This document shows, in pieces, positions 1 through 5,495 of a stretch of DNA of 8,113 nucleotides. Source of the stretch: an uncultured Haloferula sp. (GTDB taxonomy: Bacteria > Verrucomicrobiota > Verrucomicrobiae > Verrucomicrobiales > Akkermansiaceae). The translations under genes and the position numbers were made by a program. How positions within the stretch are numbered: the first letter of the stretch is position 1; every line of letters starts with the position of its first letter. Location: assembly GCA_946481625.1 (NCBI GenBank), contig CAMLOZ010000130.1:1-8113 (forward strand), in the 5' to 3' direction. Below the pieces are notes generated by a model. That model had not been told where the DNA came from. It saw only the letters and a list, made by a program, of their open reading frames with translations, and searched no databases.

Positions 1-283
1 CGAGCCACCTCTCCTCCTCGATACCCGGACCCGCGAGGAACACGAGGCCGTCAACATCCCCGGAGCCGTGTTTCTCGAACAGGAACTCCAGCAGAAGCTC
101 TTCGCCGGCGATCCGGCGCGCCGGATTGTCCTCCATGATCATGCGGGGAAGCACGTCCTCGACACCTGCGCCTGGTTCCTCGGCCATGGCATGAAGAACA
201 CCCGCGCACTGCGGGGCGGGATCGATGCATGGAGCCGGGAAGTCGATCCGAAGCTGCCGAGATACAGGCTGGAGATCGACTGA
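1..283 (+). CDS. Rhodanese-like domain protein, C-terminal part (5' end outside window); catalytic Cys apparently lost
   Basis: The frame is open from the window edge (first full codon at base 2) to TGA at 281-283, giving about 93 visible residues. The visible part is a rhodanese fold: an LLLDTRTREEHE strand and CH2A-like region, then NIPGAVFL, then IVLHDHAG where the active-site loop should be, then LRGGIDAWSREVDPKLPRY. The last stretch is typical of single-domain rhodanese proteins that end in GGIDAWS-x-VDP-x-PRY. Rhodaneses normally carry sulfur on a Cys in a C-x-x-G-x-R-S loop. Aligning back from GGIDAW puts Asp (codon 137-139) at that position, and GKHV replaces G-x-R-S. The only Cys (DTCAWF) lies in the following helix. 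Sulfurtransferase activity is therefore unlikely and a binding or regulatory role is more plausible. The first in-frame GTG (68) is internal to the domain, so the true start is upstream of this window. Confidence 0.8.
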   Translation, partial: EPPLLLDTRTREEHEAVNIPGAVFLEQELQQKLFAGDPARRIVLHDHAGKHVLDTCAWFLGHGMKNTRALRGGIDAWSREVDPKLPRYRLEID

Positions 284-319
284 ACAGACAGGACCGTTAG
301 AGGGAGAACCAGCAACCGC

Positions 320-796
320 CTACTCCCCCACCAATCCCGGGGGAAGATGGAACAGCAGCCGGGCATGCCATGCCGGCGGATGCACCAGCAGTCCCGTGAT
401 GCTCGCCTTCTTCACTTCCACCGAACTGCCGCTGCAGCCTAGCAGCCACTCGATCAGCGAGGACAGGTCCGGTTCATGGCCGATGATCGCGACCCGCTCG
501 AAATCACTGAAGGCCACCAGCTCGCGGATGGCCATCTCCGGATCCATGCCGCAGGCCAACCAGCCTTGGACTACCGGGCCGGGCATTTCGGCGGCTTCGC
601 AGAGCGTCTCCGCGGTCTGCCGGGCACGCACGAGCGGACTGGAGAGCACCACGTCCGGCCGACGCTCGATCCGCTTCAGGAAGCGCCCGAGCTTGGCCGA
701 CTGCTCGAAGCCCTTCGCCACCAGCGCCCGCTCGCCATCGCCCCCGGGGTGTCCGTGGGCTTCGGCCTTGGCGTGGCGGATGACCAGAAGTTCCAT
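320..796 (-). CDS. sixA: SixA-type phosphohistidine phosphatase (histidine phosphatase superfamily)
   Basis: The product is 158 residues, close to the 161 of E. coli SixA. SixA removes phosphate from phosphohistidine proteins; in E. coli, HPt domains such as that of ArcB and nitrogen-PTS components have been reported as targets. The target here is unknown. Seen in the sequence: the N-terminal catalytic R-H motif (IRHAKAE, Arg7-His8), the second phosphate-binding Arg in SSPLVRARQT (Arg57), and the second catalytic His in IGHEPDLSSLIEWLLG (His107). SixA proteins lack the large cap domain of phosphoglycerate mutases, which fits the short length. The ATG start gives MELLVIRHAKA, the usual beginning for the family. 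There is no recognisable Shine-Dalgarno. The start lies 12 bp after the fabG stop on the same strand, so the two are probably co-transcribed. SixA versus another small branch-1 histidine phosphatase is the only uncertainty. Confidence 0.9.
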   Translation of the reverse strand: MELLVIRHAKAEAHGHPGGDGERALVAKGFEQSAKLGRFLKRIERRPDVVLSSPLVRARQTAETLCEAAEMPGPVVQGWLACGMDPEMAIRELVAFSDFERVAIIGHEPDLSSLIEWLLGCSGSSVEVKKASITGLLVHPPAWHARLLFHLPPGLVGE

Positions 797-808
797 GAGC
801 AGGAGATG

Positions 809-1555
809 TTACATCGTCATGCCGCCATCGACAGCAAGAACTTGTCCGGTGATGTAGCGAGCTTCCTTGCTGGCGAGGAACAAGACCGCGGAAGCGATGT
901 CGGCCACCTCGCCGAAGCTGGAAAGCGGGATGTTCTTGAGCACTTCTTCGCGCACTTTCTCGGACAGTTCACCGGTCATATCGGTGGTAATGAAACCGGG
1001 TGCCACCGCATTGCAAGTGACCTGGCGGCCGGAAAGTTCCTTGGCGACCGACTTGGTGAAGCCGATCAGACCCGCCTTCGAGGCAGCGTAATTGGCTTGG
1101 CCCGCGTTGCCGATCAGGCCGATGACGGAAGCGATGTTGATGATGCGCGGATCCTCCGCCTTCATCAGCACCCGCATGAAAGCCTTCACGGTATTGAAGG
1201 CACCTTTGAGATTCGTATCGAGCACCGTGTCCCAATCCTCCTCCTTCATGCGCATGAGCAAGCCATCGCGGGTGACGCCGGCATTGTTGACGAGGATGTT
1301 CACCGTGCCGAAGTCGGCGACGATGGTCTTGCCGAGTTCCTGCACGGCCTCATGGTCGGCCACGTCGATGGCGTAGGCTTTCGCGGCTCCGGGATAGGCG
1401 GCATTGATCTCTTCCGCGGACTTACCGCAGCTCGACTCGCTCCGGCTCACAACGGCCACCTTCGCGCCCTCCGCGGCGAAGGCCATCGCGATCGCTCCTC
1501 CAATCCCGCGTCCCCCGCCCGTCACTACCGCCGTCTTTCCTGCAAAGCGTTGCAT
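809..1555 (-). CDS. fabG: 3-oxoacyl-[acyl-carrier-protein] reductase
   Basis: This is a classical short-chain dehydrogenase/reductase of 248 residues that reduces 3-oxoacyl-ACP with NADPH in type II fatty-acid synthesis in the cytosol. The dinucleotide-binding motif TGGGRGIG is at about 12-19 and NNAG at 90-93. The catalytic tetrad is Asn115 (TNLKGAF), Ser143 (INIASVIG), Tyr156 and Lys160 (YAASK). It ends ITGQVLAVDGGMTM, the FabG C-terminus. I chose the ATG at 1555 (MQRFAGKTAVVTGG) because FabG proteins begin right before the first beta strand. A TTG at 1591 would add 12 residues (MANLRGSSHPLL) with no family support, and neither start has a Shine-Dalgarno. The gene is not beside fabD, acpP or fabF, the usual cluster, but is followed 12 bp later by sixA. 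Other SDR reductases look similar, though the tetrad spacing and C-terminus favour FabG. Confidence 0.92.
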   Translation of the reverse strand: MQRFAGKTAVVTGGGRGIGGAIAMAFAAEGAKVAVVSRSESSCGKSAEEINAAYPGAAKAYAIDVADHEAVQELGKTIVADFGTVNILVNNAGVTRDGLLMRMKEEDWDTVLDTNLKGAFNTVKAFMRVLMKAEDPRIINIASVIGLIGNAGQANYAASKAGLIGFTKSVAKELSGRQVTCNAVAPGFITTDMTGELSEKVREEVLKNIPLSSFGEVADIASAVLFLASKEARYITGQVLAVDGGMTM

Positions 1556-1683
1556 GAGCAAAGGGTGCGACGAGCCCCGGAGGTTTGCCAATGGAGAAAA
1601 TCAGTCTCACGAGCCTGACTCCATCCACCATCAAGTCGCGGTTTCGCCTTTCTCCCCGCCACCGCCGACGCTTACTTCGCTCC
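1556..1683. promoter_or_regulatory. Divergent intergenic region, fabG / TPM gene
   Basis: A 128-bp region between the divergent starts of fabG (1555) and the zinc-ribbon/TPM gene (1684). It should carry both promoters. I could not pick out a convincing -35/-10 pair. Frames stay open partway from both sides (TTG 1591 minus, ATG 1591 plus), which overlap each other and look non-coding. Confidence 0.45.
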
Positions 1684-2271
1684 ATGCGCTGCCCTTATTG
1701 CAGGAACCCTCTGGCCGAGACCTCGGTGGAGTGCCTGCATTGCCACCTGACCCTCGACCGCGCCACCGCTTTGCTGGGTGCGGTCCCCCGGATCGGCCGC
1801 GGGGTGTGCGATACCACCGGGGTGCTTTCGAAAAAAGACGTGCAGAAGATCGCGAAGGCGGGCGGCAAGCTCGCCTGGAGCTTCCCGCAGATCGCCCTGC
1901 ACGTCCTGCTCCACGAGTTTCCCCGCGAACATCCCTTCGCGCTTCACGTCTTCTGGCTCTTCAACTGCGGGGGCTTCTCCTCCGAGCATGTCCGCGGCGA
2001 GGACAACCATTCGATCCTGCTGGCGATCGATCCGGTGCAGGGTCTCTCCGCGCTGACGGTCGGCTATGGCTTGGAGCCTTTCCTAAGCGACGAGGCGATG
2101 GACCATCTGCTGGAGCTATCCGAACCGGCATGGAAATCCGGCGATTGGATCCGCGGTATCCTCGACGTGATCACCGGTCTGGATCGCCTGCTGGAGAGCG
2201 CCGCGCTGGAAGTAGCCGCCGGATTCGGCCTCCCCGCCCGGATGGAGAAGGGGCAGGGCAAGGAATTCTGA
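1684..2271 (+). CDS. Zinc-ribbon plus TPM-domain protein
   Basis: This is a 195-residue protein with two parts. Residues 3-20 form a CPYC-x10-CLHC pair of CxxC knuckles, a probable zinc ribbon. Residues about 42-170 match the TPM domain (YgcG/Psb32/MOLO-1 type): CDTTGVLSKKDVQKI is the opening D-x-x-gxLs helix, SILLAIDP the central strand, LTVGYGLEPFLSD the VGYGLE signature, and WIRGILDVITGLDRLL the closing GI helix. TPM domains are linked to photosystem II repair in plants and to membrane or secreted proteins in bacteria. Their biochemical activity is poorly settled. Unlike most bacterial TPM proteins it has no signal peptide and no hydrophobic C-terminal helix, so it looks cytosolic. The ATG at 1684 places the ribbon at the N-terminus; upstream in-frame starts (ATG 1591, TTG 1585) would add an Arg/Ser-rich stretch and run into the divergent fabG leader. 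Function is unknown. Confidence 0.82.
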   Translation: MRCPYCRNPLAETSVECLHCHLTLDRATALLGAVPRIGRGVCDTTGVLSKKDVQKIAKAGGKLAWSFPQIALHVLLHEFPREHPFALHVFWLFNCGGFSSEHVRGEDNHSILLAIDPVQGLSALTVGYGLEPFLSDEAMDHLLELSEPAWKSGDWIRGILDVITGLDRLLESAALEVAAGFGLPARMEKGQGKEF

Positions 2272-2276
2272 ATTCC
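2262..2276. other. Perfect 7-bp inverted repeat at the convergent gene junction
   Basis: The sequence GGAATTC-T-GAATTCC (2262-2276) is a near palindrome containing two EcoRI-like hexamers. It spans the stop codon of the TPM gene and lies 6 bp from the stop of holB. It has no T-tract and a one-base spacer, so it is not a normal terminator. It may be a protein-binding site, a minor shared 3' hairpin, or chance. Confidence 0.4.
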
Positions 2277-2282
2277 AAGGAA

Positions 2283-3293
2283 TCAAGCGAAGGCTTTCAG
2301 GAAACCGACCTCGAGCGCCAGCTGCTCCTGGGCATTCGTGTCGAGGGTCGAGCGCAATTCCCCCAGCGCCTCCATCCGTCTCACGAGCGCCGGCAGGTCC
2401 TCCGAGGCCGCGATGGCACCCGTTTGATCTGCCGATTGCGGGAAGTCCAGGCCGGCGGCACCCGTCTTGCAGCGGAGCACGTCCGCCATCCACGATTGCA
2501 GCACCTCGAACAAGCGCGAGCGCTCTTCCAGATATTCGGACTCCGCCGCGGCTTTCAACGCTTCCTCGCGGCGCTTCAGATAATCGCCTTCGAAACCCTT
2601 GTTCAGGGCCTTCTCTTCCTCCGCAAGCTGCGCCTCCGCAGCCTCCACGGCCTCGGCCTTCCTCTGCTCCAGAATCGCGGAAAAAACCGACTTCAAGGTC
2701 AATGCCACGGTCGCCGAGCCGAAGCCGAGCTTCGCCGCCTGATCGAGTGCACGGACGAGATCGCCTCCCACCCCCTCGGTAAGGTCGGTCGTGCCGGTGA
2801 GGGGCATCCGCACGCAACGGGAGAGCACGGTCGGAAGCAGCCCCCCGGGATTCGCCGTCAGCAGCAGGAGAAGCGTGCGCGGCGGCGGCTCTTCCAGCGT
2901 CTTCAAGAAAGCGTTCTCCGCTGCCGCAGCCATGCGGTCTGCATCCACGATCACGCCGACCTTCCAAGTCTTCGGACCGGACGACACGTAGAGGCTCTTC
3001 TCCAGTTCGCGGATGGCATCGACCACGATGCGGCGGGACTTCGACTGCGGGCGCACGATGCGCACCCACTCACCTTCCAGATCGTCGAGCGGCGGCACCT
3101 CTTCCACCACGGGCTCGCCGAAGAGATCGAGCCCGCCCCCGCCTCCGCCGCCCTGCAGCAGTTTCACGATCCGCGCAGCCAGCCGCTCCTTCCCGCAGCC
3201 GCGCGGACCGCTGATCAGAAAGGCATGCGCCAGACGCCCGCGCTCGTGGGCGGACTTCACCAGTTCGTAGGCGTGATCGGGCGGAAAGGCCAT
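2283..3293 (-). CDS. holB: DNA polymerase III subunit delta' (clamp loader)
   Basis: The product is 336 residues, normal for delta', the non-motor subunit of the clamp loader that places the beta sliding clamp on DNA. It begins HAYELVKSAHERGRLAHAFL, then a Walker A-like GPRGCGKE (29-36) in which Glu replaces the usual Thr/Ser. Then come VGVIVDADRM (112-121), ENAFLKTLEEPP (126-137), LTANPGGLLPTVLSRC with the SRC motif (158-160), and a collar-like C-terminal domain. The Cys4 zinc module that delta' and gamma/tau usually carry between Walker A and B is absent; that segment instead has seven consecutive Gly (48-54) and acidic residues. Residues about 200-262 are a highly charged, Ala/Glu/Lys-rich stretch predicted to be helical or coiled-coil. 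I prefer ATG 3293. TTG 3332 would add 13 residues (MEFPPRAGQHPGA) and is not excluded. It follows the NYN gene by 71 bp (32 bp with TTG). Confidence 0.88.
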   Translation of the reverse strand: MAFPPDHAYELVKSAHERGRLAHAFLISGPRGCGKERLAARIVKLLQGGGGGGGLDLFGEPVVEEVPPLDDLEGEWVRIVRPQSKSRRIVVDAIRELEKSLYVSSGPKTWKVGVIVDADRMAAAAENAFLKTLEEPPPRTLLLLLTANPGGLLPTVLSRCVRMPLTGTTDLTEGVGGDLVRALDQAAKLGFGSATVALTLKSVFSAILEQRKAEAVEAAEAQLAEEEKALNKGFEGDYLKRREEALKAAAESEYLEERSRLFEVLQSWMADVLRCKTGAAGLDFPQSADQTGAIAASEDLPALVRRMEALGELRSTLDTNAQEQLALEVGFLKAFA

Positions 3294-3296
3294 CGC

Positions 3297-3314
3297 GCCG
3301 GGATGCTGCCCGGC
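3297..3314 (-). other. 6-bp GC hairpin just upstream of holB ATG
   Basis: GCCGGG / CCCGGC with a 6-base loop ends 3 nt before the ATG at 3293 in the minus-strand transcript. It would occlude that start, or it may lie within the coding region if translation begins at TTG 3332. This is the evidence that keeps the upstream start open. It may be chance, given the base composition. Confidence 0.3.
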
Positions 3315-3364
3315 TCGCGGCGGGAACTCCAATTTCTAAATTCCGAAATCGGAGGAAGAACGCC

Positions 3365-3757
3365 TCACAACCACTCTTCCAGTTCCTCGATCCGCATGCC
3401 CTCCGCTCCGAAGGTCGTTGCGGTGAGCAAGACCATGCCGTCGTTCGTGGCCACCATCACCCGGTCGCCTTTCTCGGCGAAGCGGGCGGCTAGCCGCTCG
3501 ATCACGGCATCCGCGGTTTCCCGGGCCTTCGAGTAGATGATCAGGATCCCGTCCTCGGTCCCGCCCTCGTAGCCGCGCTCGGCATGACGGCCGTCGAAAA
3601 CCACGACAACCTTCCACTCCCCCCGGTCGCCGATGGCGCGCAGGGCCTTGATCAATTCATGGCGGGCGAGGTGGCGCTTCGGCCCGTGATGCAGCTCCCG
3701 CAGCGCCTCGATCCCGAAGATCGCGCTGTGACCATCGACAATGAGAAGCTGCTCCAC
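3365..3757 (-). CDS. YacP/Rae1-like NYN-domain protein, probable endoribonuclease
   Basis: The product is 130 residues, shorter than Bacillus YacP/Rae1 (about 170) but covering the whole NYN (PIN-like) fold. The acidic, metal-binding positions are all visible: Asp8 in LLIVDGHSAI (usual VDGYNVI), Asp55 in VVVVFDGRH, Asp83 in ETADAVIERLA, and Asp106 in VMVATNDGMV. The ETAD-x-x-IE segment is especially characteristic. In Bacillus subtilis the relative Rae1 cleaves mRNA at the ribosomal A site; whether this protein does so is inference. The Asn of the VDGYN motif is Ser here. The start is GTG 3757, the only start codon that keeps the first beta strand; no good Shine-Dalgarno precedes it. A strong terminator ends a few bases upstream, so expression must come from read-through or a promoter I cannot identify. 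It is probably co-transcribed with holB. Confidence 0.8.
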   Translation of the reverse strand: MEQLLIVDGHSAIFGIEALRELHHGPKRHLARHELIKALRAIGDRGEWKVVVVFDGRHAERGYEGGTEDGILIIYSKARETADAVIERLAARFAEKGDRVMVATNDGMVLLTATTFGAEGMRIEELEEWL

Positions 3758-3762
3758 CTCGC

Positions 3763-3804
3763 GACAAAGAAAGAGAGCCGGTCGCGAATCGCAACCGGCC
3801 CTCT
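3763..3804 (-). terminator. Rho-independent terminator after the basic-protein gene
   Basis: Read on the minus strand, bases 3804-3772 fold as an 11-bp stem (AGAGGGCCGGT pairing with ACCGGCTCTCT), extended inward by one U-G pair and GCG/CGC around an AUU loop: about 15 pairs with two G-U wobbles. It is followed by TTCTTTGTC (3771-3763), a T-rich tail. The wobbles become A-C mismatches on the plus strand, so the structure is better as minus-strand RNA. It begins 25 bp after the stop of the basic-protein gene (3830) and its tail ends 5 bp before the GTG of the NYN gene. Confidence 0.82.
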
Positions 3805-3829
3805 GGAAAATAACGGGATATGGTCCGGT

Positions 3830-4102
3830 TTACTCCTCGGCGGCGGGAGCATCGGCACCCTCCACGGCTTCAGGAGCCTCGGTCTCTTCGGACTTGGCGG
3901 CCTTCTTGGCAGGTGCCTTCTTGGCGGCCTTCTTGGCGGGAGCCTTTTTCGTGGCAGCCTTCTTGGCAGCGGGCGCGGCTTCCGACTTCTTCGCCACGGA
4001 GGTCTTCTTGGCGACCCCGCCGGCCTTGGTTTGCTCCTTCTTCCGCTTCAGGTAGAGCTTGCGGCGGCGACGCTTGACGATCGTTTTGGTTTGCTGGCCC
4101 AT
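3830..4102 (-). CDS. Small Lys/Ala-rich basic protein, histone H1-like tail
   Basis: The product is 90 residues in three zones. Residues 1-26 (starts MGQQTKTIVKRRRRKLYLKR) are extremely basic with a little hydrophobic character. Residues 27-70 are Lys/Ala/Pro repeats (KKAPAKKAA twice in tandem) like the C-terminal tail of histone H1. Residues 71-90 are acidic (EETEAPEAVEG...PAAEE). Such proteins bind nucleic acid through charge; partners could be DNA, as with bacterial H1-like proteins, or rRNA, as the Arg-rich N-terminus resembles small ribosomal protein tails. I favour the ATG at 4102 since the residues encoded further upstream (to 4333) are low-quality Gly/Arg translation that overlaps the divergent rlmI gene. 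It has its own terminator and a leader hairpin, suggesting a separately regulated, abundant product. The function is not established; codon use is like that of the neighbours. Confidence 0.75.
   Translation of the reverse strand: MGQQTKTIVKRRRRKLYLKRKKEQTKAGGVAKKTSVAKKSEAAPAAKKAATKKAPAKKAAKKAPAKKAAKSEETEAPEAVEGADAPAAEE
3896..3949 (-). repeat. 27-bp tandem duplication coding KKAPAKKAA x2
   Basis: Two adjacent 27-bp units (3923-3949 and 3896-3922 in coding order) match at 24 of 27 positions and encode the identical nonapeptide KKAPAKKAA. The three differences are silent. This is in-frame repeat expansion inside the Lys/Ala-rich tail, and the number of units is likely to vary between strains. 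Confidence 0.85.
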
Positions 4103-4285
4103 GATTCTGGTGGGCCGGGGTTTTAAGGCCCCGGCCACCCCCCTAGCAAGAGGAAATCCCTCAGAATAAACGGCAGGCCACCCGGACGGCGGATCGCCCC
4201 CCCGAAAGCCGCCGAAATGCGGGATGCCACCTTCACCTTTCATTCTTGCCCGGCCTCTTCCCCGCCCCAAGCTTCCCCCCACGCC
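4103..4285. promoter_or_regulatory. Divergent intergenic region, basic protein / rlmI
   Basis: This is the longest gap in the window at 183 bp. It must hold promoters for the basic-protein gene (minus) and rlmI (plus), since both start here divergently. Apart from the leader hairpin at 4113-4136 I see no strong -35/-10 pair on either strand. The frame upstream of rlmI stays open back to ATG 4217 but has a proline/serine-rich, non-conserved look. Confidence 0.5.
4113..4136 (-). promoter_or_regulatory. GC-rich hairpin in the leader of the basic-protein gene
   Basis: There is a perfect 8-bp inverted repeat, GGCCGGGG / CCCCGGCC, around an 8-nt A+T-containing loop (TTTTAAGG on plus, CCTTAAAA on minus). 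In the minus-strand transcript it ends 10 nt before the ATG at 4102, close enough to affect ribosome loading. It has no T-tract on either side, so it is not a classical terminator. Either a leader structure controlling translation or a DNA palindrome bound by a regulator would fit; neither is shown. Confidence 0.45.
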
Positions 4286-5446
4286 ATGCCCGGTCTCATC
4301 ATCGCTCCCCGCGCCCGCATTTTCCACGGCCACGAATGGGTCTACGCCACGGAGGTGAAGAAATCCTTCGGCGATCCCCAGCCGGGCGACGTCATCACGC
4401 TCAAGGACTTCCAGGACCGCTCGCTCGGCAGCGCCATCTACAACCCCGCCTCTCAGATCGTCGCCAGGCGCTTCTCCCGCCGCAAGCAGGACCTCGACGC
4501 CCAGTTCTTTCTACGCCGCATCCAGCAATCGATCGAACTGCGCCAGCGCAGCGGAATCGACGAAACGCTGGCCCGCCTTGTCTGGAGCGAATCCGACGGT
4601 ATGCCCGGCCTGATCGTGGATCGCTACGGCCCGCACGTGGTGGTCCAGACCCTCACGCTCGCGATGCGCCAGCGCATCGACCTGATTGTCGCCGCGTTCA
4701 AGGAACTCGTCGCCCCCCGGTCCATCATCCTCCGCAACGACTCCCCGGTCCTCAAGGCAGAGGGCATCGAACCGGAAATCACCATGCTCCACGGCCACAA
4801 CCCCGGCCCCTTCATCGTCGAGGCGAACGGCCTGAAATTCGAGATCGATCTCTTCGACGGCCAGAAGACCGGACTCTACCTCGACCAACTCCAATCCCAT
4901 GCGGAAGTCGCCGCCTTCGCCAAGGGCAAGCGGGTGCTCGACTGCTTCACGAACCAAGGCGGCTTCGCCCTCGCCTGCGCCAAAGCCGGTGCCGCGAAGG
5001 TCACCGCCGTCGATATTTCCGAAACCGCCTGCGCCGCCGCGCGCCGCAATGCCGGGTTGAACGGCTTGGAGATCGAAGTCATCGCCCACAACGTCTTCGA
5101 CTTCCTCAAGCACGCCACGCCCGACTACGACCTGATCATCCTGGATCCGCCCAGCTTCACGCGGAACAAGAAGACGCTCATGGACGCCATGCGCGGCTAC
5201 AAGGAGATCCACCTCCGCTCGCTCAAGCTGTTAGATAAAGGCGGCCTCCTCTCCACCTTCTGCTGCTCCCACCACGCCAGCCGCGAACTCTTCCAAGCGA
5301 ACCTCGTGGATGCCGCGGTGGATGCGAAGAAGTCGCTGCGCCTCGTGGCGAATCACGGGCAGAGAGCGGATCATCCCGTGTTGCTGGCCATCCCGGAGAC
5401 GGAGTATCTCAAAGGGATAACCGCGGAGCTGATGGCGGGGAGGTGA
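4286..5446 (+). CDS. rlmI: RlmI-like 23S rRNA (cytosine-5) methyltransferase
   Basis: The product is 386 residues (E. coli RlmI/YccW is 396). In E. coli this enzyme makes m5C1962 in 23S rRNA using S-adenosylmethionine. Seen here: an N-terminal PUA-type RNA-binding region (1-70, including GSAIYNPASQIVARRF), the middle region WSESDGMPGLIVDRYG (100-115), GQKTGLYLDQ (192-201), SAM motif I VLDCFTNQGGFALA (217-230) with the acidic VDIS strand end, motif IV LDPPSF (286-291), and TFCCSHH (324-330) with Cys327 at the catalytic position. It ends with ADHPVLLAIPETEYLKGI, which matches the RlmI C-terminus closely. I chose ATG 4286 because the PUA domain starts there; ATG 4217 would add 23 residues without family support. 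No Shine-Dalgarno is visible. It is transcribed divergently from the basic-protein gene across 183 bp. Target base by homology only. Confidence 0.9.
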   Translation: MPGLIIAPRARIFHGHEWVYATEVKKSFGDPQPGDVITLKDFQDRSLGSAIYNPASQIVARRFSRRKQDLDAQFFLRRIQQSIELRQRSGIDETLARLVWSESDGMPGLIVDRYGPHVVVQTLTLAMRQRIDLIVAAFKELVAPRSIILRNDSPVLKAEGIEPEITMLHGHNPGPFIVEANGLKFEIDLFDGQKTGLYLDQLQSHAEVAAFAKGKRVLDCFTNQGGFALACAKAGAAKVTAVDISETACAAARRNAGLNGLEIEVIAHNVFDFLKHATPDYDLIILDPPSFTRNKKTLMDAMRGYKEIHLRSLKLLDKGGLLSTFCCSHHASRELFQANLVDAAVDAKKSLRLVANHGQRADHPVLLAIPETEYLKGITAELMAGR

Positions 5447-5495
5447 GGCCGAAGCAAATACCGCGACTACCAGGACGGCGGTCCGGCGACAGCCC

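Noticed and set aside
476..1618. 380-codon plus-strand open frame opposite sixA and fabG
   Set aside because: It is the complement of two strongly conserved genes. His/Gly-rich antisense composition and no motifs.
2116..3069. 317-codon minus-strand frame overlapping holB
   Set aside because: Alternative-frame shadow of holB; Arg/Gly-rich with no domain, while the holB frame has all the clamp-loader motifs.
1404..3536. 710-codon plus-strand open frame opposite fabG, holB and the NYN gene
   Set aside because: It lies antisense to well-supported genes and overlaps the TPM gene. Its translation is Arg/Pro/His-rich with no recognisable domain, typical of shadow frames in GC-rich DNA.
4103..4333. 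N-terminal extension of the basic protein to 4333
   Set aside because: It would overlap the start of divergent rlmI, contains the leader hairpin, and reads as Gly/Arg-rich sequence without conservation cues.
4246..5238. 330-codon plus-strand frame within rlmI
   Set aside because: A +1-type shadow of rlmI, extremely rich in Arg, Pro and His.
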